Source: Opitutaceae bacterium
Lineage (GTDB): Bacteria; Verrucomicrobiota; Verrucomicrobiia; Opitutales; Opitutaceae
Assembly: GCA_030693515.1 (NCBI GenBank)
Contig: JAUYAK010000107.1
Coordinates: 17,545-81,544 of the forward strand
Direction: 5' to 3'
DNA: 64,000 bases
Under the pieces are notes generated by a model. The model saw nothing but the letters and a program-made list of their open reading frames with translations. It searched no databases and was not told the DNA's origin. The translations under genes and the position numbers were made by a program. The number at the start of each line of letters is the position of its first letter. The stretch's first letter is position 1. This document shows positions 27,344 through 35,247 of the stretch, in pieces.

Positions 27344-27387
27344 GGTGTGGCGCGGAATACTGGCGCTGCATAGGACTCCCATCGATC

Positions 27388-27792
27388 ATGTCTTCCACTC
27401 CTGCCCAAAGAATCCCCGACCGGCTCATCATGATTTACAACGCTGAGGACGGTCTCTTCAACGCGATCAACGACTGGGCGCACAAATTTTTCTCGCCTGA
27501 GACCTACGACTGCCGGCTCTGCCATTTTACCTATGGCTTGACGGGCATGCTGAAGCCCTGGAAGGCGTTTTTGGAACGGCAGCCCTTCCCCACGATGTTT
27601 TATCACCGTCCTGATTTCCGCCGGGCCTTTCCCGAATTTGCGGAGATGAAACTGCCGCTGATTCTCGTGGAGCACGGCAAGCGGGCCGAGATCTTGCTGA
27701 CGGCTGAGGAAATCGCCGAAACGGGCGGACTCGAACCGCTGATAGCGCGCGTGCAGACAAGGCTCGACGTGTGGAGCGCCGCGCTGGCCTAG
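27388..27792 (+). CDS. Conserved small cytoplasmic protein, function unknown
   Basis: A 134-residue protein I cannot name. The core is RLIMIYNAEDGLFNAINDWAHKFFSPETYDCRLCHFTYGLTGMLKPWK, in which a CxxC pair (DCRLCHFTYG, ~45) could bind a metal or a cofactor; the middle (PTMFYHRPDFRRAFPEF) is also well ordered. It has no signal peptide or membrane segment. It is a stand-alone plus-strand gene whose stop overlaps the end of the convergent thioredoxin-type gene by four bases. Confidence 0.65.
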   Translation: MSSTPAQRIPDRLIMIYNAEDGLFNAINDWAHKFFSPETYDCRLCHFTYGLTGMLKPWKAFLERQPFPTMFYHRPDFRRAFPEFAEMKLPLILVEHGKRAEILLTAEEIAETGGLEPLIARVQTRLDVWSAALA

Positions 27793-29459
27793 GGCACCTC
27801 GTAGATTTCGACGAGGGCCACGCCAGTAGAGCCGCCCACGCCACTGGCGGAGACCGTGTAGGCACCGGGTGGCAGCGTCACGAGCAGCGCGGCGTCTTTG
27901 CTGCCCTCGGCCAAAGCAAACGCCCCGACGCGCGTCGCGGCTGCGCGGAGCAGGTCCGCGTTGGTCGCGTCGCCCCAATTGTCGTTGGTCAGCAGCGTTT
28001 CCTGACCCGAGAAGAGCACGATGACGGGATCGGGGAGGGCCCCGGCCACGCCGAAGGCGGTGAGCGCGGGCCCGGCGGCGCGGATGAGCAACGTCTTCGC
28101 GGCCGAACCGCTGATGACGTAGCCCGGGATCATTACATTGGCACCGGCGCCGACGAGGCCGCGGGTCGCGAGATTCACGAAGCTGCCGCGACCTGGTGCG
28201 CCGGCGGTGTCGGCATCGTAAATTTCCACCAGTGCCACGCCAGCCGTTGCGTCCGCCCCGCTGGCGCGCACCGAATAGGCGCCGGGCTGAAGCGTCGCGA
28301 GCAGAGCGGCGTCGCGTGAGCCAAGTGCCAAAGCAAACGCCCCGGTTCGGACGCTCGCGGCCGCGACTTCGGCTGCATTGCCCGCAGCCGACCAGTCGTC
28401 ATTGGCCGAGACTGCAGTCGCACTGGAAAAAAGCTCGAGGCGGGGATCGGCGAGGGTGTCCGCCACGCCGAAGGCCGCGAGGGCGGGACCGGCCGCGCGG
28501 ACGAGCACGGTCTTCGGTCCGCCGGCGATCACGAAGCCCGGGATGAGCGACTCTGCGCCGGTGCCGGCGAGCGCACGGGTGGCGACGTTAACGAGACGGG
28601 ACTCGACGCCGGCCTGCACGACGAGAATCGCCGTGGCCGTTGCCATGCCGGCCGAGTTGGCGAGCGTGACGGTGTAACGGCCTGCGTCGGCCGTGGTGAC
28701 GTTCTCCAACGCGAGCATTGCGCCGGTGGCATTGGGCAGGAGCGCGCCATCCTTGCGCCATTCATGGGTCGCGGCGCCCCCGGTGTTGAAGGCGAAGAAC
28801 TGCGCCAGCTGGCCCGGCCTCACCGTGAGGTCGCGCGGGCTTGCCGCGATCGCGGGCGCGGCGACAGTCGGGGGTGGTGGAGGCGGCGGCGGGGTGGTGG
28901 GCGCGGCTGCGCGGACGCTGTCGATCGCGCGGCGGAAATCCGTGATCGGCGCCTGGGTCGAGCCGTAGCCGAGCTGAGAGAAGACGAGTTCCCATTGCCG
29001 GTGGCTGGCCGAGCCCGCGACGCCGTTGACGATGGCAAAGATGGGCTGGCCCCCGGTTTGGAAACGGTTGGCGATGGTGCGGCTGAAATCGTTGAGCGTC
29101 TGCCCGACGCCGTAGGCGTTGATGAATTGCTGCGTCTGGGCCTCCTGCCCGGCCTGAAGGTTCAGCGCGACATGCAGCACGGGCACACCGGCGGGGTTGC
29201 CGCCGCGCGCGGTGTAGTAGTCCACGATGCCGCTGCGCACCTGCGGCGCGGCCGCCTGACAGAAGGGGCACCACCACGCGAACCACTCGAGGAAGACGAT
29301 CTTACCGGAGAAATCGGCGAGGCTCACCGGCCGGCCGGTCGCGCGATCGGTGAGGGTGAAGTTCTGCACGATGTCGCCCGCGCGGTAGGTTTGGGCGTGT
29401 GCGGGCAGCGCGGTTGCGAGGATGGCGCAGCCGAACGCAAAGAGGGATGGGATTTTCAT
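27789..29459 (-). CDS. Exported multidomain protein: thioredoxin fold, Pro hinge, Ig-like domain, two repeats
   Basis: A 556-residue secreted protein. A signal peptide (1-~22) precedes a TlpA/AhpC-like domain (~23-185) with the motif WFAWWCPFCQAAAPQ. A hinge of consecutive prolines follows ([16 protein letters not shown], ~190-205), then an Ig-like domain (~210-285; LTVRPGQLAQFFAFNTGG, DAGRYTVTLANSAG), and two tandem repeats of ~130 residues, each opening with LVNVATR or FVNLATR and carrying GxxVMIPGYVISG, LLIRAAGPAL and LQPGAYSVRASG. It is the last gene of a four-gene minus-strand set. It may be a cell-surface disulfide protein; partner unknown. Confidence 0.75.
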   Translation of the reverse strand: MKIPSLFAFGCAILATALPAHAQTYRAGDIVQNFTLTDRATGRPVSLADFSGKIVFLEWFAWWCPFCQAAAPQVRSGIVDYYTARGGNPAGVPVLHVALNLQAGQEAQTQQFINAYGVGQTLNDFSRTIANRFQTGGQPIFAIVNGVAGSASHRQWELVFSQLGYGSTQAPITDFRRAIDSVRAAAPTTPPPPPPPPTVAAPAIAASPRDLTVRPGQLAQFFAFNTGGAATHEWRKDGALLPNATGAMLALENVTTADAGRYTVTLANSAGMATATAILVVQAGVESRLVNVATRALAGTGAESLIPGFVIAGGPKTVLVRAAGPALAAFGVADTLADPRLELFSSATAVSANDDWSAAGNAAEVAAASVRTGAFALALGSRDAALLATLQPGAYSVRASGADATAGVALVEIYDADTAGAPGRGSFVNLATRGLVGAGANVMIPGYVISGSAAKTLLIRAAGPALTAFGVAGALPDPVIVLFSGQETLLTNDNWGDATNADLLRAAATRVGAFALAEGSKDAALLVTLPPGAYTVSASGVGGSTGVALVEIYEVP

Positions 29460-29466
29460 GGCGGGC

Positions 29467-30531
29467 CTAGTATTTCCACGAACCGGCGAGGCGCAGGGAG
29501 CGCCAGGTTCGATCACGGTAGAGGTTTTGGAAAAAATCCGTCGCGGGATTTGTGGCCGCGAAATCGCCCCGGGCCACGCCGAGCGAGATGCGCCAACCCA
29601 GTCGCTCGCCGTCGTGGCGCGCGCCGAGTTCGGTGCGCCGCGAGCGCAGGGCGGGCGCGGCGCTCGTGAAGAGAAGCGCGTTCTCGATCTCGCCGGTGTC
29701 GCGGTAGCCGTGGGCGCCCGCAAACAGCGCCACGGCCCCGGTCGCGGCAAACTCCAGCTCGAGCCCGCCGTAGCGGGCGCGAAAATCCGGCCGCTCCAGG
29801 CTGCCGCCCACATCCGCACGCACGATCCAACGCTCGCCGATGGCGTGCCGCGCGGAGGCCTCGGCACTCCAGCGCGGCTTGCGCCCCGAAGTGCCGGCGC
29901 CGCGCAGCTCGACGCGGGTGCGCAGGCGCCGTGTGACGATATGCTCGAAGGAGAGTGTGGCGGCGTCGGTCACCAGCGTCTCGGCTCCGCGGTTCAAGCC
30001 ATCGAAGTCGATCTCGTAGCCCGGGGCCACCTCGTCCTGAGTGCGGCTGTAGCCAAACTGCGCAAAGCCGGAACCGGCTCGGTATTCCCAGCGGGCTCCA
30101 CCTGAGAACGAGAACCCTCGCGGCGTCGTCCGGCGGTAGCCGGCGAGGCCGGCGAAGCGCTGGAGGAAATATTCGTCGAGCCACAGCGTGCGGTAGTTGT
30201 CGTGGCCGATCCGCAGGCCCGCACCGCCCAGCAACTCCAGCCGGTCGCCCGCCCGGTGTCGCAATGCGCCTTGCGCAGAAACACTCGACTCCCGCCGTTC
30301 GACGAATCGGCCGAGGAAATCGAACGACACGGGCGCGTAGTCGATCGCGACGGTGCCTAGGCCCACAGTCAGTGCCGTCTCGGTGCGCCCCTGTTGAAAC
30401 CGTAGGGTGTCGCTGCCCTGGGTGATCATGACGTCAGGCGCGTGCAGCAGCTCGGCGCCGAATTCAAGGCTGCGTTCGGCCGCGGCCGCACCGCTCGCAC
30501 TCAACACCCAGGCTAAGGCGCGGCGCATCAT
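29467..30531 (-). CDS. Outer-membrane beta-barrel protein
   Basis: A 354-residue protein with a short signal-like N-terminus (MMRRALAWVLSASGAAAAE). The remainder is an all-beta alternation of hydrophobic and polar residues with many Tyr, Arg and Gly (SGGARWEYRAGSGFAQFGYSRT), and the last residues RLAGSWKY end on an aromatic, as in outer-membrane barrels. Its place between a DUF4266-type lipoprotein and a thioredoxin-type protein recalls the DUF3570/DUF4266/thioredoxin sets of Gram-negatives; the barrel itself is not clearly DUF3570. The start overlaps the lipoprotein stop by four bases. Confidence 0.7.
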   Translation of the reverse strand: MMRRALAWVLSASGAAAAERSLEFGAELLHAPDVMITQGSDTLRFQQGRTETALTVGLGTVAIDYAPVSFDFLGRFVERRESSVSAQGALRHRAGDRLELLGGAGLRIGHDNYRTLWLDEYFLQRFAGLAGYRRTTPRGFSFSGGARWEYRAGSGFAQFGYSRTQDEVAPGYEIDFDGLNRGAETLVTDAATLSFEHIVTRRLRTRVELRGAGTSGRKPRWSAEASARHAIGERWIVRADVGGSLERPDFRARYGGLELEFAATGAVALFAGAHGYRDTGEIENALLFTSAAPALRSRRTELGARHDGERLGWRISLGVARGDFAATNPATDFFQNLYRDRTWRSLRLAGSWKY

Positions 30532-30746
30532 CGGCAGGCCGTGCAACCCGCCGCCTGCGCGCCGCCTGCCGCCCGGCCGGGCTCAAGTTGCGCGACCAGT
30601 GCGCCGCGGGTGGCGAGCACCGGTGAATCCGAAAATATCATGCCTGGGCGCGAGACGAGGCGCTGCTGCACGATCGGCACGCCCGTGCAGCCGGAAATGA
30701 GCAGTGCGGCCGCAAGGCCGGAGGCGAGACGGTGAAAGGCAATCAT
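30528..30746 (-). CDS. Small DUF4266-type lipoprotein
   Basis: A 72-residue lipoprotein: signal peptide MIAFHRLASGLAAALLISGC with a lipobox (LISGC) and then RLVSRPGMIFSDSPVLA, the DUF4266 hallmark (RPxMxFSDSPV). The C-terminus is a short Cys-containing tail (GCTACR). It starts within the end of the glycosyltransferase gene (four-base overlap) and its stop overlaps the barrel start. The family commonly accompanies an outer-membrane barrel and a thioredoxin-like protein, as here. Confidence 0.78.
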   Translation of the reverse strand: MIAFHRLASGLAAALLISGCTGVPIVQQRLVSRPGMIFSDSPVLATRGALVAQLEPGRAAGGAQAAGCTACR

Positions 30747-31534
30747 GGGCGACACCCCGTGAGAGGATCGGCCGGCGCGGGTATTCCCCGTGGCGTGGCG
30801 TCTTCCCGCTGCCGCCGGGCGCGCTCGAGTTGGAGCCGGCCGACCATTGCAAGGATGCCCCAGCCTGCGCGCGCGATGCCACGGAGGTTGCCCGAGATTT
30901 TCGATTCGCCCGCGCGGCGCGGATGAAACTGAACCGGCACTTCCGCGATCCGCACGCCGCGCTCCACCGCGCGCACCTGCATCTCGACGTTCCAGCCGAA
31001 CGCCCGGTCCGCGAGCCGAAGCTCCTCGAATGTGCTCCGCCGAATCGCCCGCAATGAGGCCATGTCGCGAAACCTGCGCCCCCAGCCGAGCGCGATCAAC
31101 GCGCAGGCGAGGGCGTTGCCGAAACGTTGCGTCGGTGTCAGCCGCGCCCGCGAGGCCACCAGCGTCACCCGTTCCCCGAGGATGAGTTCCGCCCCGTCGT
31201 CGATGGCGCGCTGGAACGCCTCCGCCGCGCCATCGTCGAGCCGATCACTGCCATCGGCCGAGCTGAAGATGATCCACTCGATCCGATCCGGCAGGCTTTG
31301 CGTGCCGCTCCATGCGGCCGCGCCGTAGCCGCGCAGCGGCTCGAGCACGACCTCGGCTCCGGCGGCTGCTGCGATCGCACCGGTGGCGTCGGTGCTGCCG
31401 TTGTCCACGACGCGGACGAGCCCGGCGCCGTGCGCGCGCCATTCGCCCACCGTCGAGGCGACGCACGCCTGCTCGTTCAGTGCGGGGATGACGACCACAC
31501 TTCGTCCGAGGAAAGGTGCAAGGGAAGGGTTCAC
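30743..31534 (-). CDS. Family 2 glycosyltransferase
   Basis: A 263-residue GT2 enzyme. Visible motifs are VVVIPALNEQACVASTVGEW at the N-terminus, VRVVDNGSTDATG (~45), the FSSADGSDRLD metal motif region (~95) and later RFRDMASLRAIRRSTFEEL plus WNVEMQVRAVERGVRIAEVPV, as in dolichyl-phosphate-glucose-type transferases. The start codon is GTG at 31534 (NPSLAPFLG follows). It heads the minus-strand unit of four genes with four-base overlaps and stands divergent to the DUF547 gene across a 72-base gap containing a perfect palindrome. Confidence 0.8.
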   Translation of the reverse strand: MNPSLAPFLGRSVVVIPALNEQACVASTVGEWRAHGAGLVRVVDNGSTDATGAIAAAAGAEVVLEPLRGYGAAAWSGTQSLPDRIEWIIFSSADGSDRLDDGAAEAFQRAIDDGAELILGERVTLVASRARLTPTQRFGNALACALIALGWGRRFRDMASLRAIRRSTFEELRLADRAFGWNVEMQVRAVERGVRIAEVPVQFHPRRAGESKISGNLRGIARAGWGILAMVGRLQLERARRQREDATPRGIPAPADPLTGCRP

Positions 31535-31560
31535 GCTTGTCCGATGCGCGGTCGCGGACG

Positions 31561-31577
31561 TTATTCCGTTGGAATAA
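31561..31577. promoter_or_regulatory. Perfect palindrome between divergent genes, candidate operator
   Basis: TTATTCC-GTT-GGAATAA: seven-base perfect arms with a 3-base spacer, in the middle of the 72-base gap between the GT2 gene (starts 31534, minus) and the DUF547 gene (starts 31607, plus). It is AT-rich against a GC-rich background and placed to control both transcripts. The cognate regulator is unknown. Confidence 0.55.
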
Positions 31578-31606
31578 TACGCGCGCGTCGCGCTCCTACT
31601 CCCTGC

Positions 31607-32377
31607 ATGACCTCGATGCTTTCCACCGGCCTCCGCGCGGCGCTCTATCTTGGCTTGGCCGCCACGCTCAGCGCCTTTGACCACTCGCACGCGGCGTTCG
31701 ACGGCGTCCTCAAGCGGGACGTGCGCGACGGGCTGGTGGACTACTCCGCCCTGAAGGCCGCCCCCCGCGCGCTCGACGACTATCTGGCCACGCTCGCCGC
31801 GGTGCCTGAGGCGGAGTTCAAAGCGTGGAGTGAACCGCAGCGTTTCGCCTTTCTCATCAATCTCTACAACGCCGCCACGCTCCGCCTTATCCTGGATCAT
31901 TACCCGTTGAAGAGTATTCGCAGCATCGGCTGGCTGCCGGGCGCCGCGTGGAAGAAGGAGGGCGTCGCGCTCTTCGGCAGCAAAGTCTCCCTCGACCACG
32001 TCGAGCATGGCATCATCCGCAAGGAGTATCCCGATGCCCGCGCCCACTTCGCGCTCGTCTGCGCCGCGCTCGGCTGCCCGCCGCTGCGCAGCGAGGCCTT
32101 TGTGGCTGAACGCCTCGACGCGCAGCTCACTGATCAAGGCCGCGTGTTTCTCGGCGATCCGGCCAAGAATCGCGTCGAGGCCGCGACGCGCACGGTGCAT
32201 CTCTCCGCCATCTTCAAGTGGTTCGCCGGCGACTTCGAGGCCTCGGCCGGCACGGTGGTGAAATTCGCCACGCCGTTTTTCCCGGAGGCGGCGCGCGCGG
32301 CGCTGGCGGCCGGCGGGGATTTCAAGATCGCCTACACCGACTACGACTGGTCCCTCAACGAGCAGGCGAAACGATGA
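31607..32377 (+). CDS. Exported DUF547 protein
   Basis: A 256-residue protein of the DUF547 family: a signal peptide (residues 1-~23, GLRAALYLGLAATLSA), then LVDYSALKAAPRALDDYLATLA, the hallmark FLINLYNAATLRLILDHYPLKSIRS, FGSKVSLDHVEHGIIRKEYPD, and FALVCAALGCPPLRSEAF with conserved cysteines. DUF547 proteins have no proven activity; some belong to a papain-like fold. It overlaps the TVP38 gene by four bases and starts a run with a MerA-like flavoprotein. Confidence 0.85.
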   Translation: MTSMLSTGLRAALYLGLAATLSAFDHSHAAFDGVLKRDVRDGLVDYSALKAAPRALDDYLATLAAVPEAEFKAWSEPQRFAFLINLYNAATLRLILDHYPLKSIRSIGWLPGAAWKKEGVALFGSKVSLDHVEHGIIRKEYPDARAHFALVCAALGCPPLRSEAFVAERLDAQLTDQGRVFLGDPAKNRVEAATRTVHLSAIFKWFAGDFEASAGTVVKFATPFFPEAARAALAAGGDFKIAYTDYDWSLNEQAKR

Positions 32378-33057
32378 GCCGCACCCGCATCGTGCTGCTC
32401 GTGCTGGCGGTCGCGGCCTTGGCCACGGTGCTCTTTGTTTTCGATGCGCGCGCGCTCCTGCGCTCGGCGCTCGATTTCATCCAGGGACTCGGGGTGTGGG
32501 GTCCGGTGATTTTCGTGGCGCTCTATATCGTGGCCACGGTGCTGTTCGTGCCGGGCTCGGCGCTCACGCTGGGCGCGGGGGCGCTCTTTGGCGTGACGCT
32601 CGGATCGGTGCTGGTCTCGATCGGTGCGACCCTCGGCGCCACCGCGGCGTTTCTCGTCGGACGTTATCTCGCGCGGGATTGGGTGGGCGCAAAAATCGAG
32701 GGCAACGCATCCTTCGCCGCCATCGACCGCGCGGTCGCCGCCGAGGGCTGGAAGATCGTCGGGCTCACGCGGCTTTCGCCGGTGTTTCCGTTTTCGCTGC
32801 TGAACTATGCCTTTGGCCTCACGCGCGTCTCGTTGCGCGACTACGTGCTCGCCTCGTGGATCGGCATGATGCCGGGCACGGTGATGTATGTTTACCTCGG
32901 CTCCCTCGCGCGGGTGGCCGGCGAACGCACCCGCACCCCGGGTGAGTGGGCGCTCTATGGCGTAGGACTGCTGGCCACGATTGTGGTCACCGTCTTTGTC
33001 ACCCGCCTCGCGCGCGCCGCGCTCGCCAAGCGCGCGCCAACCAACCCCGCCGCATGA
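32374..33057 (+). CDS. TVP38/TMEM64 (DedA-like) family membrane protein
   Basis: A 227-residue polytopic membrane protein. It matches the VTT/SNARE-associated domain of the TVP38 family: FIQGLGVWGPVIFVALYIVATVLFVPGSALTLGAGALFGV, followed by GATLGATAAFLVGRYLARDW, and LTRLSPVFPFSLLNYAFGLTRVSL with the amphipathic GLTR-type motif. Related proteins act on phospholipids or polyprenyl phosphates at the membrane. It overlaps both its neighbours (ATGA at each end), so the three genes are translationally coupled. The pair with a MerA-like reductase is frequent in bacteria. Confidence 0.87.
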   Translation: MSRTRIVLLVLAVAALATVLFVFDARALLRSALDFIQGLGVWGPVIFVALYIVATVLFVPGSALTLGAGALFGVTLGSVLVSIGATLGATAAFLVGRYLARDWVGAKIEGNASFAAIDRAVAAEGWKIVGLTRLSPVFPFSLLNYAFGLTRVSLRDYVLASWIGMMPGTVMYVYLGSLARVAGERTRTPGEWALYGVGLLATIVVTVFVTRLARAALAKRAPTNPAA

Positions 33058-34580
33058 CCGCCGATTCCGCTCCGCTCCAGCCTTGGGACACGCACAACCG
33101 CCGGTTGCATGCGCACGTCGCGCCGGGTGACTGGAAAAACCCAGTGCCCGCCGGGCGCTACAATCTCGTCGTCATCGGCGGCGGCACGGCCGGTCTGGTG
33201 TCCGCGGCCGGGGCGGCCGGTCTCGGGGCCAAGGTGGCGCTCATTGAGCGTCACCTGCTCGGCGGCGACTGCCTGAACGTCGGCTGCGTGCCGTCCAAGG
33301 CGCTCATCCGCGCGGCGCGGGCCGCGGCCGAGGCGCGGCACGCGGGGACGTTTGGCGTCCGCCTATCGGGTGAGATCACCGTGGATTTTCCGGCGGTCAT
33401 GGAGCGGATGCGCCGGCTTCGCGCCGACTTGAGCCCGCACGATTCGGCGGCGCGGTTTCGCGAGTTGGGGGTCGATGTTTTTCTGGGTGGAGGCAAGTTT
33501 ACTGGCGGCGACACCGTCGAGGTCGGCGGGCAGACGCTGCGGTTTTCCCGGGCCGTCATCGCCACGGGTGCACGCGCCTCGGCCCCGCCCATCACCGGGC
33601 TGGCGGACGTGCCGTATCTGACCAACGAGACGCTCTTCTCGCTGACGACGCTGCCGCGCCGGCTGCTCGTGGTCGGGGCCGGCCCCATCGGCTGTGAGAT
33701 GGCGCAGACCTTCGCCCGCTTCGGATCGGAGGTGACGCTCGTCGAATCGGCGGCTGGTATTCTGCCGCGGGAGGACCGCGAGGCGGCGGGCATCCTGCGC
33801 GCCGCGCTCGAGCGCGACGGGGTGCGCCTGCTCTGCGATGGCAAGGATCTGGCGGTGGCGCCCGCTCCCGGAGGTGGTGTGCGCTGGACGCTCGCCGCCA
33901 GCGCGCGACACTACGAGGAGACGGCCGATCAGCTTTTGATCGCGGTGGGCCGTGCGCCCAACGTCGAGGCTCTCGGTCTCGATGTGGCGGGAGTCGCGTT
34001 TGGCAAGAAGGGCGTGGAAGTGAACGATCGTCTGCAGACCACGAACTCGCGGATCTTTGCATGCGGCGACGTGTGCTCGCGTTTCCAATTCACCCATGCG
34101 GCGGACTTCATGGCGCGCATCGTGATTCAAAACGCACTCTTCTTTGGCCGTAAACGCGCCAGCGCGCTCACGATTCCGTGGGCCACCTACACTTCGCCCG
34201 AGGTGGCGCACGTCGGTCTCACGCCCGCCGAGGCGGAGAAACAAGGGGTGGCCATCGACACCTTCACCCAGCCGCTCTCCACAGTGGACCGGGCGATGCT
34301 CGACGGCGAGGACGAGGGCTTCGTGCGCGTCCACGTGCGCCAAGGCACGGACCGCATTGTCGGCGCCACCATCGTCGCCACCCACGCGGGCGACATGATC
34401 GGCGAAGTTTCGCTGGCGATGACGAGCGGGCTTGGCCTCGGCGCGATCGGCGCGGCCATCCATCCCTATCCGACGCAGGCCGAGGCCATCCGCAAAGTCG
34501 GCGACCTCTACAACCGCACGCGGCTCACGCCGATAGTGAAGCGTCTCTTCGCGAAGTGGCTCGCGTGGCAGCGGCGGTAA
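33054..34580 (+). CDS. MerA-like pyridine nucleotide-disulfide oxidoreductase
   Basis: A 508-residue flavoprotein of the class I disulfide-reductase family. It has an FAD motif VVIGGGTAGLVSAAGAAGLG, the redox-active pair GGDCLNVGCVPSK, an NAD(P)H motif LLVVGAGPIGCEMAQTF, the second FAD motif RIFACGDVC, and the HPYPTQAE dimer-interface histidine. It is often annotated mercuric reductase, but it lacks the N-terminal heavy-metal domain and the C-terminal Cys pair that true MerA needs, so mercury reduction is unlikely. Its 3' end overlaps the convergent GT2 gene by 56 bases. Confidence 0.87.
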   Translation: MTADSAPLQPWDTHNRRLHAHVAPGDWKNPVPAGRYNLVVIGGGTAGLVSAAGAAGLGAKVALIERHLLGGDCLNVGCVPSKALIRAARAAAEARHAGTFGVRLSGEITVDFPAVMERMRRLRADLSPHDSAARFRELGVDVFLGGGKFTGGDTVEVGGQTLRFSRAVIATGARASAPPITGLADVPYLTNETLFSLTTLPRRLLVVGAGPIGCEMAQTFARFGSEVTLVESAAGILPREDREAAGILRAALERDGVRLLCDGKDLAVAPAPGGGVRWTLAASARHYEETADQLLIAVGRAPNVEALGLDVAGVAFGKKGVEVNDRLQTTNSRIFACGDVCSRFQFTHAADFMARIVIQNALFFGRKRASALTIPWATYTSPEVAHVGLTPAEAEKQGVAIDTFTQPLSTVDRAMLDGEDEGFVRVHVRQGTDRIVGATIVATHAGDMIGEVSLAMTSGLGLGAIGAAIHPYPTQAEAIRKVGDLYNRTRLTPIVKRLFAKWLAWQRR

Positions 34581-35247
34581 CGCCGGCACGATACTCCGCC
34601 GCCAGCACATGGGGCGGAGTGCCACGGAGAAACCGCAGCAGCAGCCGGGCGTTGAGCCATTGCTGGCGCAGCGCGCCGTGGCGGCGAAAGCGCCGCGCCG
34701 ACGTCGTGACGCACGCGGGAAAGGACCACACGCGAGTGACGCGGCGCGCGCGCCGCAGCAGCTCCACATCCTCGAAGAGGGGCCAGGCGGGAAACCCGCC
34801 GAGCTCGGTGTAGCAATCGCGCCGCACCACGATCGCTTGATCGCCGAAGCGGGTGAACACGGAATCAATCCGGGTGAGCCACGCGCAAGCGCCGAGGAAC
34901 GGTCCGGCCTGATCGAAGGCGAGACGGAAGGTTCCGATGCGCACCTCGGGCCGTGCGAAGGCCCGCGCCAGGATGGGACCGGCGTTGGGCGGCAGCCAGG
35001 TGTCGGCGTGCAGGAACACCAGCGGATCGCCGCGGGCCACGGCGGCGCCGGCGGCGAGTTGCAGGCCGCGGCCACGCGGTGCGGCCACGACGACGGCTCC
35101 GGCGATCGTGGCGGCGGTGGCCGTGCGGTCGTCGCTGCCGCCGTCGGCGACGATGATTTCCGCCTCGGGCAGGGCGGCGCGCACGCGACCAATCGTCTCC
35201 GCGATGGCGGCCGCTTCGTTCAGCGTGGGGATGATGACCGAGATCAC
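34525..35247 (-). CDS. GT2 glycosyltransferase of the arsenosugar-associated TIGR04283 type
   Basis: A 240-residue GT2 protein. It begins ISVIIPTLNEAAAIAETIG, with EIIVADGGSDDRT, a VAAPRGRGLQLAAGAA loop and the FLHADTWLPPNAGPIL metal motif, the same signature pattern as the C-terminal half of the fused protein at 20012-21316. TIGR04283-type members are linked by genome context to arsenosugar synthesis. The start codon is GTG at 35247, four bases into the end of the DUF3047 gene. Its 3' end runs 56 bases into the convergent MerA-like gene. Confidence 0.8.
   Translation of the reverse strand: MISVIIPTLNEAAAIAETIGRVRAALPEAEIIVADGGSDDRTATAATIAGAVVVAAPRGRGLQLAAGAAVARGDPLVFLHADTWLPPNAGPILARAFARPEVRIGTFRLAFDQAGPFLGACAWLTRIDSVFTRFGDQAIVVRRDCYTELGGFPAWPLFEDVELLRRARRVTRVWSFPACVTTSARRFRRHGALRQQWLNARLLLRFLRGTPPHVLAAEYRAGVTAAATRATSRRDASLSA

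Noticed and set aside
33054..34580. True mercuric reductase
   Set aside because: The C-terminal cysteine pair and N-terminal heavy-metal domain are absent, and there are no merR/merT genes nearby.
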